A DNA stretch of 64,000 nucleotides from Acidimicrobiia bacterium (GCA_041676705.1 JBAYRL010000006.1:1-64000), one strand, 5' to 3'. Shown: positions 51,643 to 60,651, numbered from the stretch's first letter. A program made the numbers and translations. The notes: generated by a model from the letters alone, not told the origin.

Positions 51643-52839
51643 TCATGACAAGAAATCTACGATGCGAGACACTCCCTCACCCAGATCATCGTCGCCAAGT
51701 GCAAACGACAATCGAGCGTACCCAGGAGCCGCAAATGCTTCTCCTGGAACAATGGCAACCTTGGCTTTCTCCAACAGCACATCAGCAAGCTCTAGCGTGG
51801 TGTTAACTTGCTGACCGCTAAAGGTTCGGCCAAGTAGCGCCTCGAATGAAGGGAAAGCGTAGAACGCTCCTTGGGGCTCTAGCACATCCACGCCGGAAAG
51901 GCCGCGCAACATTTGGGTCATTAGCTTGCCTCGGCGCTCGAAGGCTTCCCGCATTTGCGCCACCGCATCGAGGGGACCAGAAACAGCTGCTAAGGCCGCC
52001 ATTTGGCTCACGTTGGCCACGTTGGAAGTCTGGTGAGATTGCAGGTTAATGGCGGCGTTTGCAACGTCAGAAGGGGCGATCATCCAGCCCACTCGCCAAC
52101 CGGTCATGGCGTAGGTCTTGGCCACACCGTTTAGCACAATGGCACGATCAGCTAGTTCGGGAACGAGCTTCACAATCGACGCAAACTTGTGCTCACCGAA
52201 GGTCAGGTGTTCATAGATCTCATCGGTGATTACCCAAATGCCAGCTTCGGCCGCCCAGCGTCCAATGGCGGCTATCTCTTCGGGCGGATAAACCGCTCCG
52301 GTGGGGTTCGACGGCGACACGAAAACTAGCGCCTTGGTACGCGGGGTGCGGGCCGCTTCCAGTTGCTCAATGGTGACCCTAAACCCGCTGGCAGCGTTGG
52401 TTGGAATTACAACCGACACGCCCCCACACAGCGCAATGGGCTCGGGATAGGTGGTCCAAAAAGGTGCTGGCAACAGCACTTCGTCGCCGGGGTCAAGCAA
52501 GGTCATGAAGGCGTTAAAGACGGCGTGTTTGCCACCATTGGTGACCACCACTTGTGAAGGGCTGACCTCATAACCCGAATCGCGATGAGTTTTTTCGGCT
52601 ATCGCTTCTCGAAGCTCGGGCAAGCCAGCGGCTGGTGTATAACGGTGCATAGCGGGATTGGCACACGCTTTGGCGGCTGCTTCGACAATGTAGTCAGGCG
52701 TAGAAAAATCGGGCTCACCGGCACCAAAGCCGATAACGGCTTCACCAGCAGCTTTCAAGGCCTTGGCTTTAGCGTCTACAGCCAGTGTTGCAGAGGGGGC
52801 TATGGCGGCCACACGGGCCGAAATACGCTGGGGTGACAT
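51643..52839 (-). CDS. Aspartate-type aminotransferase (class I, AspB/AspC)
   Basis: The 398-residue product is a fold type I PLP enzyme: AVIGFGAGEPDFSTPDYI, FVSPSNPTGAVYPPEEI, and the PLP lysine in NGVAKTYAMTGWRVGWM. It fits the AspB/AATI group (class I, subgroup Ib, inferred from overall match). An AGGAGC lies 10 nt upstream of the ATG. It is divergent from serC by 44 bp and 29 bp upstream of the S9 peptidase gene. The physiological 2-oxo acid is uncertain. Confidence 0.92.
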   Translation of the reverse strand: MSPQRISARVAAIAPSATLAVDAKAKALKAAGEAVIGFGAGEPDFSTPDYIVEAAAKACANPAMHRYTPAAGLPELREAIAEKTHRDSGYEVSPSQVVVTNGGKHAVFNAFMTLLDPGDEVLLPAPFWTTYPEPIALCGGVSVVIPTNAASGFRVTIEQLEAARTPRTKALVFVSPSNPTGAVYPPEEIAAIGRWAAEAGIWVITDEIYEHLTFGEHKFASIVKLVPELADRAIVLNGVAKTYAMTGWRVGWMIAPSDVANAAINLQSHQTSNVANVSQMAALAAVSGPLDAVAQMREAFERRGKLMTQMLRGLSGVDVLEPQGAFYAFPSFEALLGRTFSGQQVNTTLELADVLLEKAKVAIVPGEAFAAPGYARLSFALGDDDLGEGVSRIVDFLS

Positions 52840-52883
52840 TCTCGATTAGCTCCTAGTAGTGATCGCCCGCAATAGTTACACGC

Positions 52884-54005
52884 GTGAGCGCAAACGACCC
52901 CACCATTACAATTCCCGATTCTCTGCTTCCAAGCGACGGCCGTTTTGGAGTCGGTCCATCACTTGTACGAACTGAGGCGGTATCCGCACTGGCAGAGGCG
53001 GCACCCCACTATCTTGGCACGTCACACCGACAATCCACAGTACGCGACATGGTTGGTTTGCTTCGACGTGGCCTAGCCGAGCTTTTTGCCCTGCCTGAGG
53101 GCTATGAAGTCATCTTAGGCAACGGCGGAACGACGGCATTTTGGGACGCTGCTCTGTTTGGTTTGATTCGAAATCGTAGTCAGCATCTCAGTTTCGGCGA
53201 GTTCTCGTCGAAGTTCGCGGCCGGGGCGAAAGCGGCACCCTTTTTAGAAGATCCGTCCATCATTTCAGCTGAAGTTGGCAGCCACCCTGAAGCTGTCACC
53301 GAAGAAGGCATCGATCTGTACGCTTTCACCCAGAACGAAACTTCAACCGGTGTCATGATGCCCCTAGTGCGCCCCGCTGGCACCGATGCTTTAGTAGCGG
53401 TAGATGCCACCTCGGGTGCTGGAGGGCTGCGTTTTGACCCGAGCCAGGTCGACGTTTACTACTTCGCACCACAAAAAGCTTTGGCATCGGACGGCGGGTT
53501 GTGGCTCGCCGCTTGTTCGCCAGCCGCTATTGCACGGATTGAGGAACTTGCCAAAGAACGTTGGATTCCATCGTTTCTCGACTTAGCAGCGGCCCTCGAT
53601 AATTCCCGTAAGGAACAGACCTACAACACTCCGGCCCTAGCCACCATCTTCTTGGCGGAAGCCCAAGTTAGCTGGATCAACTCGAATGGTGGTTTGGAGT
53701 GGGCGGCTTCACGTTGCGATGAATCAGCCCGCATTATTTACGACTGGGCCGACAACTCTTCCTTTGCCGAACCGTTTGTGCAAAACGTAGAAATGCGTTC
53801 CCATACGGTGGCGACTATCGATCTAGACGATTCGATCGAAGCCACCACCGTATCGAAGGTACTACGACAAAATGGCATTGTTGATACCGAGTCTTATCGT
53901 AAACTTGGCCGCAACCAGTTACGTATTGCACTGTTTCCTGCCATTGAGCCTGCCAATATTGAAGCGTTGTGCGCCAGTATCGACTATGTAGCTGAAAAGC
54001 TTTAA
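52884..54005 (+). CDS. serC: Phosphoserine aminotransferase
   Basis: The 373-residue product belongs to the actinobacterial SerC type: RFGVGPSLVRTEAVSALAEA, YLGTSHRQSTVRDMVGLL, and the PLP lysine in VYYFAPQKALASDGGLW. It transaminates 3-phosphohydroxypyruvate in serine synthesis, following SerA (encoded 3.4 kb away on the other strand). The start is a GTG at 52884. Its stop shares TTAA with the metY stop on the opposite strand. Confidence 0.92.
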   Translation: MSANDPTITIPDSLLPSDGRFGVGPSLVRTEAVSALAEAAPHYLGTSHRQSTVRDMVGLLRRGLAELFALPEGYEVILGNGGTTAFWDAALFGLIRNRSQHLSFGEFSSKFAAGAKAAPFLEDPSIISAEVGSHPEAVTEEGIDLYAFTQNETSTGVMMPLVRPAGTDALVAVDATSGAGGLRFDPSQVDVYYFAPQKALASDGGLWLAACSPAAIARIEELAKERWIPSFLDLAAALDNSRKEQTYNTPALATIFLAEAQVSWINSNGGLEWAASRCDESARIIYDWADNSSFAEPFVQNVEMRSHTVATIDLDDSIEATTVSKVLRQNGIVDTESYRKLGRNQLRIALFPAIEPANIEALCASIDYVAEKL

Positions 54006-55309
54006 GCGTTAAAACCCAGCTCTAAGTCGGCGATAATATCGTCGATGTGCTCGATACCAACCGAGAGACGGATGAGGCCAGGGTGTACGCCAGCGGCTAG
54101 TTGTTCTTCATCGTTTAGCTGTGAGTGGGTGGTAGTCGCTGGGTGGATAACCAAAGAACGGGTGTCACCCAGGTTGGCCACGTGGTAGTGAAGCTTCAGC
54201 GCTTCAACGAACTTGCGCCCGGCCTCGCGCCCGCCTTTGATCACGAACGACGGCAATGAGCCAGCGCCTAGAGGCGAATATTTCTGGGCACGCTCGAAAT
54301 AGGGACTAGAAGGTAATCCAGCATAGTTAACCGACTCGACCTGGGGATGGTTCGCCAGGTATTCGGCAACGGCTTTGGCGTTCGAGACATGGCGTTCCAT
54401 GCGCAACGAAAGCGTTTGTAGGCCCTGGAGGAAATAGAACACGTTCTGCGGTGCGATGGCCGAACCAAGGTCACGCAGCAGCTGAACCCGAGCTTTGGCG
54501 ATATACGCACCGTGGCCGAGCATGGGGAAATACTCCAGGCCGTGGTAGCTGGGGTCAGGTTCAGTGAAGTTAGGGAAACGACCGCTTGCGGCGTAGTCGA
54601 ACTTACCCCCATCAACAATCACGCCACCGATCGAGTTACCGTGCCCACCAATAAACTTGGTAGCCGAGTGGATGACAATGTCGGCACCCCACTCAATGGG
54701 CCGGATGAGATACGGAGTCGCCACTGTATTATCAATTACTAGTGGAATTCCGAACGAGTGGGCAGTGTTAGCCACCGTTTCAATATCTAAAATATCGTTC
54801 TTGGGATTACCAATCGATTCGCCATAATAGGCTTTGGTGTTATCACGGGTAGCAGCAGCCCAAGAATCTGCATCATCCGGGTCTTCCACAAAAGACACTT
54901 CGATACCAAGTTTGGGAAGTGTGTAGTGGAAAAGGTTATATGTTCCCCCGTATAGCGAAGGTGACGAGACAATATGGTCACCTGCCTGGGCCAGGTTCAA
55001 GACCGCCAAGGTTTCGGCTGCTTGCCCACTAGAAACCGCCAAGGCACCGGGTACACCGGCCGCTGTTTCTTCAATACCACCTTCCAAGCTGGCCATGCGA
55101 GCTTCAAAGACCGCCTGAGTTGGATTCATGATCCGGGTGTAAATGTTGCCCGGTCGTTGCAGCGCAAAAAGAGCGGCTGCATGTTCTGAGTCTTCAAACT
55201 GGAAGGCCGTAGTTTGATAGATCGGTGTGGTCACCGATCCTGTGGTGGGGTCGGCTTGTTGTCCAGCGTGAATCTGGCGGGTCTCAAAAGCTGCTTGGTG
55301 CTCGGTCAT
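54002..55309 (-). CDS. metY: O-acetylhomoserine aminocarboxypropyltransferase (sulfhydrylase)
   Basis: The 435-residue product is a Cys/Met-metabolism PLP enzyme: TRQIHAGQQADPTTGSVTTP, ALAVSSGQAAETLAVL, DNTVATPYLIRPIEWGADI and the PLP lysine in IHSATKFIGGHGNSIGG. The length and motifs fit MetY rather than MetB/CGS (family impression). It makes homocysteine from O-acetylhomoserine and sulfide. An AGGAGAGG lies before the ATG. The ilvC terminator separates it from the ilv genes upstream. Confidence 0.92.
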   Translation of the reverse strand: MTEHQAAFETRQIHAGQQADPTTGSVTTPIYQTTAFQFEDSEHAAALFALQRPGNIYTRIMNPTQAVFEARMASLEGGIEETAAGVPGALAVSSGQAAETLAVLNLAQAGDHIVSSPSLYGGTYNLFHYTLPKLGIEVSFVEDPDDADSWAAATRDNTKAYYGESIGNPKNDILDIETVANTAHSFGIPLVIDNTVATPYLIRPIEWGADIVIHSATKFIGGHGNSIGGVIVDGGKFDYAASGRFPNFTEPDPSYHGLEYFPMLGHGAYIAKARVQLLRDLGSAIAPQNVFYFLQGLQTLSLRMERHVSNAKAVAEYLANHPQVESVNYAGLPSSPYFERAQKYSPLGAGSLPSFVIKGGREAGRKFVEALKLHYHVANLGDTRSLVIHPATTTHSQLNDEEQLAAGVHPGLIRLSVGIEHIDDIIADLELGFNA

Positions 55310-55379
55310 TACCTCTCCTAAAGTTCTCGGAATTTCACCCTAGCTAATCCCGACTAGTTTGGTCACATTTAGCTAGCCA

Positions 55380-55423
55380 TAAAAATAAGAAAGGGCCTGA
55401 CCGAATTTCTCAGCCAGGCCCTT
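55380..55423 (-). terminator. Rho-independent terminator of the ilv operon (after ilvC)
   Basis: On the minus strand AAGGGCCTG and CAGGCCCTT form a perfect 9-bp stem with a 15-nt loop, followed by TTCTTATTTTT. It lies 10 bp after the ilvC stop and before metY. Confidence 0.88.
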
Positions 55424-55433
55424 AGCTTAGGGG

Positions 55434-56459
55434 TTAACCCCCAGATGCATCTTGTACACGGGTCTTACCGGCTGCGATCCAAGGCATCATCGAGCGCAGC
55501 TCTTCACCGATTTTCTCGATGGGATGCTCTTTCCCAGCAGCTTCTAAGGCGTGGAAATTGGCTCGGCCAGAACGGCTCTCGGCGATCCATTCTTCGGCGA
55601 ATTTACCTGATTGAATTTCACCCAAGATGGTACGCATCTCTTCTTTAACCGAATCATTAATGATTCGTGGGCCCCGAGTAAGGTCACCATATTCGGCAGT
55701 GTCGGAGATGGAATAGCGCATGCCGCTGATGCCTTGTTCGTACATCAAGTCAACAATCAGCTTCAGCTCGTGCAGGCACTCAAAATATGCCGATTCGGGC
55801 TGATAACCCGCCTCAACCAAGGTTTCAAAACCCGCTTGCACCAGTGAGGTTACGCCACCACAAAGCACAACTTGTTCACCAAAGAGATCGGTTTCGGTTT
55901 CTTCAGCAAAAGTGGTGTCGAGAACACCGGCCCGGCTGCCGCCAATAGCGTCAGCGTATGCCAAAGCCAAGCCATGGGCAGTACCGCTAGCGTCTTGCGC
56001 CACGGCGATTAACGCTGGCACGCCACCGCCTTCTTCGTAGGTACGGCGCACCAAGTGACCAGGGCCCTTAGGAGCAACCATGGCCACGTCGAGACCAGCT
56101 TCGGGCACGATTTGGTCAAACCGGATGTTGAAACCGTGAGCAAAAAACACGGCATCGCCATCGTTTAGATTCGGAGCGATCGACTCTTCATAAACAGCCT
56201 TTTGCTCAGTGTCAGGTAGCAGAATCATGACCAAATCAGCTTCGGCCGAGGCGTCGGCAACCGAAAGCACCCGCAGCCCGGCCGCTTCAGCTTTGGCCTT
56301 GGACGATGATCCATCACGCAGACCAACGCGAACGTCGATGCCCGAGTCTTTCAAGTTGAGCGCATGAGCGTGGCCTTGGGAGCCGTAGCCGATTACCGCC
56401 ACCTTGCGGTTGGCGATCAGCGATCGATCGGCATCTTTTTCGTAGTAGACGTTCGCCAC
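55434..56459 (-). CDS. ilvC: Ketol-acid reductoisomerase
   Basis: The 341-residue product is class I IlvC: VAVIGYGSQGHAHALNLKDS Rossmann motif, VGLRDGSSSKAKAEAAGLRV (Arg and Ser typical of NADPH binding), FFAHGFNIRF, DVAMVAPKGPGHLVRRTYEE and the late TAEYGDLTRGPRI. It converts acetolactate or acetohydroxybutyrate to the dihydroxy acid for Val, Leu and Ile. It starts with a GTG at 56459 preceded by GGAGAAA. It is the last gene of the ilvD-ilvB-ilvH-ilvC run. Confidence 0.96.
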   Translation of the reverse strand: MANVYYEKDADRSLIANRKVAVIGYGSQGHAHALNLKDSGIDVRVGLRDGSSSKAKAEAAGLRVLSVADASAEADLVMILLPDTEQKAVYEESIAPNLNDGDAVFFAHGFNIRFDQIVPEAGLDVAMVAPKGPGHLVRRTYEEGGGVPALIAVAQDASGTAHGLALAYADAIGGSRAGVLDTTFAEETETDLFGEQVVLCGGVTSLVQAGFETLVEAGYQPESAYFECLHELKLIVDLMYEQGISGMRYSISDTAEYGDLTRGPRIINDSVKEEMRTILGEIQSGKFAEEWIAESRSGRANFHALEAAGKEHPIEKIGEELRSMMPWIAAGKTRVQDASGG

Positions 56460-56492
56460 TAGGGGTTTCTCCTATCAAGTAAATAATACAAT

Positions 56493-56993
56493 TTAGTTAC
56501 GGCGGTTGAGTTTTGAGAGGGCGACCCGCCCGGTGCGCTGCAACTCTACAATTCCATATGGTCGCAGCAACGACTCGAAGTCATCAACCTTGACCGGATT
56601 GCCATCAAGCGAAACGGTCATTTCGTTCCGGCCGACGTTGAGTATCTTGCCCTCAAAGATTTGAACTAGCTCGAGTACCCGTGCCCTATCGCCTTCGGTG
56701 GTACGAACGGTAGCTAAGAGCAGTTCGCGTTCTACCGAATCACGGGGATGCAATTCACTGATCTTAACCACATTGATCAGCTTAAAAAGCTGCTTAATGA
56801 CTTGGTCGAGCGGTGCTGCTTCCACATCGACCACAATCGTGATACGGCTGAAGCGATCGTCGTCGGTAGGTGCCACCGCCAATGACTGGATGTTGTAACC
56901 GCGGCGAGCAAACAACGATGCTACTCGGGCCAAGACACCGGCTTTGTTTTCCACCAGAACGGTCAGCGTGCGGTATGAAGCATCTTCGGTCAT
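56493..56993 (-). CDS. ilvH: Acetolactate synthase, small (regulatory) subunit
   Basis: The 166-residue product has an N-terminal ACT domain (TLTVLVENKAGVLARVASLF, FARRGYNIQSLAVAPTDDDR) and the C-terminal part that completes the valine-binding regulatory subunit (LVQIFEGKILNVGRNEMTVS). It activates and confers feedback control on IlvB. Its ATG overlaps the ilvB stop by 4 nt (ATGA). Confidence 0.96.
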   Translation of the reverse strand: MTEDASYRTLTVLVENKAGVLARVASLFARRGYNIQSLAVAPTDDDRFSRITIVVDVEAAPLDQVIKQLFKLINVVKISELHPRDSVERELLLATVRTTEGDRARVLELVQIFEGKILNVGRNEMTVSLDGNPVKVDDFESLLRPYGIVELQRTGRVALSKLNRRN

Positions 56994-58732
56994 GAGAGCA
57001 GTCCTCGCTGGCTTGGATCAACAACAACTTCAGAGTTGGTCGCCCCGGCGGGAACCATGGGGAACACTTTTTCCGCCGAGTCGGTGCGAAAGTCGATCAC
57101 CACGGGGCGATCGTTAATGGCATTGGCCGCCTCAATGGCCGCCGGCACATCGTCGGGTGCTTCGACCCGCATACCTACACAGCCCATAGATTCAGCCCAC
57201 ATCTTATAATCAGGCAGGTCAGGCGAGAGATAAACCTCGGAATAGCGTTCTTCGTAGAACATTTCTTGCCACTGTCGAACCATGCCCAGATAAGCGTTGT
57301 TCAATATTGCTATCTTGACAGGAATTTGCTCAGCGGCGGCCGTGGCCAACTCTTGGGCCGTCATTTGGAAACAACCGTCGCCATCAACCGCCCACACCGT
57401 GCGATCGGGCTTACCAACTTTGGCACCAATGGCCGCTGGTACCGCGAAGCCCATGGTGCCCAAACCGCCCGAGTTGACCCAGGTGTACGGGTGATTGAAC
57501 TGCCACCATTGGCTGGTCCACATCTGGTGTTGGCCCACACCGGCCACCACGATCGTATCTTCGGGCGTTGAGGGTGCATCGCGTAGCTGTTCCAGCACAA
57601 ATTGTGGTTTTAGAGCCGCACCAACCTCGGAAGGTTCATAGGTGAGCGGAAATTTTTCTCGCCACGCCGAAATTCTGGTTTTCCATGCGGAACGATCGGG
57701 AATAGCACTTTCACCCATCTGGCGCAGCACCGCCAAAAGGTCTTCCAAAGCCAACCGGCTATCGCCAATGATCGCCACGTCAGGGCGTCGAACCTTAGCA
57801 ATTTCGGCCGGGTCAATATCAATATGAATTATCTTGGCGTGCGGTGCGAAACCAGCCAGCTTGCCCGTTACCCGGTCATCGAATCGAGCACCAACGGCGA
57901 TCAACAAGTCGGCCTCTTGCATGGCGGTGATAGCAGTGTAAGTACCGTGCATACCCGGCATGCCAAGGGCTAGTTCGTGTTCATCGGGGAAGGCACCTCG
58001 TGCCATCAAAGTGGTGACCACATGGATGTCTTGGTATTCGGCCAGGGCCCGCAACTCATCGGCGGCACGTGCCTTCAGCACTCCCCCACCCACATACAGA
58101 ACCGGTCGGGTTGACTGGTTGATCAACTCGGCCGCCGCACGGATGGACTCGGGTTCAGCTTTCGAGATGGGGTGATAACCAGGCAGGTCTACCGCTTCTG
58201 GCCAGTACCAATCGAGCGCCGAGTTAGGGTTGGTCGGGTCGACAATGTCTTTCGAGATGTCCACCAAGACTGGGCCTGGCCGTCCGGTGGTGGCGATGTG
58301 GAAGGCTTCTCGAATGACCCTAGGGATATCGGCGGCGTTGGTGACTAGTTCGTTGTGTTTGGTGACCGAACGAGTAATACCAACGGTGTCGACTTCTTGG
58401 AAGGCATCGGTGCCAATTGCGGCTGCAGGTACTTGACCGGTAATGACCACCATTGGGATCGAGTCCATAAATGCATCGGCCAGTGGGGTGATGATGTTGG
58501 TTGCCCCAGGGCCGCTAGTGACCATGGCGACACCGGGCCGACCGGTCACATGGGCATAACCTTCGGCCATGTGCCCAGCACCTTGTTCATGACGGGCCAG
58601 AATGTGACGGATCGGCGAGTCGATAATCGGGTCGTATACCGGCAGAATCGCCCCGCCCGGAAGACCGAAAATTACCTCTACGCCTTCCATCTCCAGACTC
58701 TTGATTAGGGCTTGTCCACCGTTCATCTTCAT
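56990..58732 (-). CDS. ilvB: Acetolactate synthase, large (catalytic) subunit
   Basis: The product (580 residues) is a ThDP enzyme: VIFGLPGGAILPVYDPI, the catalytic Glu in ARHEQGAGHMAEGYA, FAD-linked region FDDRVTGKLAGFAPHAKIIH, and the ThDP motif VDGDGCFQMTAQELATAAAE to AILNN. It makes acetolactate and acetohydroxybutyrate, the first committed step of branched-chain amino acid synthesis. The start is the ATG at 58732 (GAGGAAATC upstream), giving MKMNGGQ; an earlier in-frame ATG at 58750 would be before the ribosome-binding site. A leader ORF and hairpins precede it. Confidence 0.96.
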   Translation of the reverse strand: MKMNGGQALIKSLEMEGVEVIFGLPGGAILPVYDPIIDSPIRHILARHEQGAGHMAEGYAHVTGRPGVAMVTSGPGATNIITPLADAFMDSIPMVVITGQVPAAAIGTDAFQEVDTVGITRSVTKHNELVTNAADIPRVIREAFHIATTGRPGPVLVDISKDIVDPTNPNSALDWYWPEAVDLPGYHPISKAEPESIRAAAELINQSTRPVLYVGGGVLKARAADELRALAEYQDIHVVTTLMARGAFPDEHELALGMPGMHGTYTAITAMQEADLLIAVGARFDDRVTGKLAGFAPHAKIIHIDIDPAEIAKVRRPDVAIIGDSRLALEDLLAVLRQMGESAIPDRSAWKTRISAWREKFPLTYEPSEVGAALKPQFVLEQLRDAPSTPEDTIVVAGVGQHQMWTSQWWQFNHPYTWVNSGGLGTMGFAVPAAIGAKVGKPDRTVWAVDGDGCFQMTAQELATAAAEQIPVKIAILNNAYLGMVRQWQEMFYEERYSEVYLSPDLPDYKMWAESMGCVGMRVEAPDDVPAAIEAANAINDRPVVIDFRTDSAEKVFPMVPAGATNSEVVVDPSQRGLLS

Positions 58733-58775
58733 TGATTTCCTCGAGATCATGGGGCTATTAGGGCGAAAACTAAGA

Positions 58776-58797
58776 CGACCTCCCTAGGGGGAGGTCG
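58776..58797 (-). terminator. Terminator-like hairpin in the ilvB leader (candidate attenuator)
   Basis: CGACCTCCC and GGGAGGTCG form a perfect 9-bp stem with a 4-nt loop, followed on the minus strand by TCTTAGTTTTCG, a short imperfect T tract. It lies between the leader ORF and ilvB, 44 bp before the ilvB start codon. Confidence 0.65.
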
Positions 58798-58800
58798 GTA

Positions 58801-58830
58801 AGCGCACACCAATTATTTCTGGCGTGCGCT
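58801..58830 (-). promoter_or_regulatory. Second hairpin in the ilvB leader
   Basis: On the minus strand AGCGCACGCC and GGTGTGCGCT pair (10 bp, one wobble) around a 10-nt loop. It begins 9 bp after the last leader codon, right after the triple stop codons, so ribosome position on the leader could influence it and the following terminator-like stem. Confidence 0.6.
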
Positions 58831-58839
58831 AGTTCACTA

Positions 58840-58929
58840 CTACAAGGTTGTGAGAAGAAACAGACACAATGGTGATTGTGGCAGTTTCACGATAGGGATA
58901 GCAAACCCCCTGCGACCTTTGTTCAACAT
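58840..58929 (-). CDS. ilvB leader peptide (29 codons, Leu/Ile/Val rich)
   Basis: This short ORF begins at ATG 58929, 6 nt after the ilvD stop, and ends with TAG at 58840, followed in frame by TAG and TGA. Ten of its 29 residues are Leu (7), Ile (2) or Val (1), with a dense run PLCLFLLTTL at the end. The content and its position ahead of two hairpins and ilvB match leader peptides that control ilv operons by transcription attenuation (as in Escherichia coli and Corynebacterium). No clear Shine-Dalgarno precedes the ATG; a GTG at codon 14 in the same frame is an alternative start. Confidence 0.62.
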   Translation of the reverse strand: MLNKGRRGFAIPIVKLPQSPLCLFLLTTL

Positions 58930-58935
58930 TGAGGC

Positions 58936-60615
58936 TTAGGGCTCGGTAACCGCACCAACCTCGGCTCCTTGCACCAACTTGGCGAACTTCGCCAGCACGC
59001 CTTTGGTATAACGCGGCTCGGGCACTTTCCAGTTCTTGCGTCGCTCGGCCAATGTGGCTTCATCAACCATCAATTCAATGGAATGATTCTTCACGTCGAC
59101 GATAATTTTGTCGCCTTCTTCCACAAAGGCAATCGGCCCACCATCAACGGCTTCAGGGGCCACGTGGCCAATGCAGAAGCCATGAGTTCCCCCCGAGAAA
59201 CGTCCGTCAGTTAGGAGTGCGGCGTCAGAACCGCGGCCTACTCCCTTCATGGCCCCAGTGATGGCCAACATTTCACGCATGCCCGGACCACCCTTGGGGC
59301 CTTCATAGCGAATAACCACAATGTCGCCCGCTTCAATTTGTTCACCCAGCACAGCTTCCATAGCAGCGTCTTCGCCATCGAAGACCCGTGCCCGGCCCTC
59401 AAAATAGTCAAAATCGATGCCGGCCACCTTTAGTACCGAACCTTTGGGGGCTAATGAGCCAGACAACACGGCGATACCACCCACACTATGAATGGGGTTA
59501 TCCCAGGTGTGAACCACCTCTCCATCGGGGGCAGGTGGGTTTATCATGGCCAAATTTTCGGCCACGGTCTTGCCGGTCACGGTGATTTCGTCGCCGTGCA
59601 ACGCGCCCGCTTCCAGCAGCATCTGCATTACCACCGGCACACCACCAATACGGTCGATATCCCACATGTGATACTTGCCGTGGGGTTTGGTGTCGGCCAG
59701 GTGCGGTACCCGGGCGGCAACCTTGTTGAAATCTTCAAGTTGCAGATCTACTTGGGCCTCATAGGCAATTGCCAATAGGTGCAACACGGCGTTGGTAGAG
59801 CCACCCAGTGCCATAACCACGGCAATAGCGTTTTCTAAAGCTGCCTTGGTGATGATGTCGCGAGGGCGAATACCTAGCTTCAGCAGGTTCAAGACTGCGG
59901 TACCGCTGGCGTAGGCGTAGTCGTCGCGGCGGCGATCCACGGCGGCTGCCGAGGCACTTCCAGGCAACGACATGCCCAAGGCTTCGCCCACCGAAGCCAT
60001 AGTGTTGGCGGTGAACATGCCAGCACATGACCCTTCGCCCGGACAGGCTTCACGCTCAATGGCGTCAAGTTCGGCTTTGTCCATGGTGCCAGCAGCGTAG
60101 GCACCAACCGCTTCGAAAACACTGGTGATGTCGAGGGCTCGGCCATTGTGGTGTCCGGGCAGAATCGAGCCGCCATACACAAATACCGACGGCAGGTTCA
60201 GCCGGGCTGATGCCATCAACATGCCTGGCAGCGATTTGTCGCAGCCAGCAAAGGTAACCATGCCGTCCATGCGTTCGGCGTGCATCACCGTTTCAACCGA
60301 GTCAGCAATCACTTCTCGCGAAACTAGCGAAGCCCGCATCCCTTCATGGCCCATCGAGATGCCATCGCTGACCGCAATGGTGTTGAACTCGAGAGGAAAC
60401 CCGCCCGCGGCACGTACCCCTTCTTTGGCACGTTTTGCCAAACGATCCAAAGGCACGTTGCACGGGGTTACCTCGTTCCACGACGAGGCTACTCCTACTT
60501 GGGGTTTCTCCCAGTCGTTGTCGCCCATCCCCACCGCTCGAAGCATGGCGCGGGCCGGGGCACGTTCGTACCCGTCAGTAACCTCATGGGACCGTGGTTT
60601 CATCGGGTCAGTCAT
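58936..60615 (-). CDS. ilvD: Dihydroxy-acid dehydratase
   Basis: The 559-residue product has the Fe-S ligands in TFAGCDKSLPGMLMASARL and EACPGEGSCAGMFTANTMAS, followed by GEALGMSLPGSA, and the conserved late DGRFSGGTHGFCIGHV. It dehydrates dihydroxy acids to 2-oxo acids for Ile and Val. Its ATG at 60615 is divergent from the ABC operon by 36 bp. The leader ORF and ilvB follow on the same strand, so ilvD, ilvB, ilvH and ilvC may be one transcription unit with control in between. Confidence 0.96.
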   Translation of the reverse strand: MTDPMKPRSHEVTDGYERAPARAMLRAVGMGDNDWEKPQVGVASSWNEVTPCNVPLDRLAKRAKEGVRAAGGFPLEFNTIAVSDGISMGHEGMRASLVSREVIADSVETVMHAERMDGMVTFAGCDKSLPGMLMASARLNLPSVFVYGGSILPGHHNGRALDITSVFEAVGAYAAGTMDKAELDAIEREACPGEGSCAGMFTANTMASVGEALGMSLPGSASAAAVDRRRDDYAYASGTAVLNLLKLGIRPRDIITKAALENAIAVVMALGGSTNAVLHLLAIAYEAQVDLQLEDFNKVAARVPHLADTKPHGKYHMWDIDRIGGVPVVMQMLLEAGALHGDEITVTGKTVAENLAMINPPAPDGEVVHTWDNPIHSVGGIAVLSGSLAPKGSVLKVAGIDFDYFEGRARVFDGEDAAMEAVLGEQIEAGDIVVIRYEGPKGGPGMREMLAITGAMKGVGRGSDAALLTDGRFSGGTHGFCIGHVAPEAVDGGPIAFVEEGDKIIVDVKNHSIELMVDEATLAERRKNWKVPEPRYTKGVLAKFAKLVQGAEVGAVTEP

Positions 60616-60651
60616 GCCACGAGCCTACCCTTTTGCGGCAGAACTTCTAAT

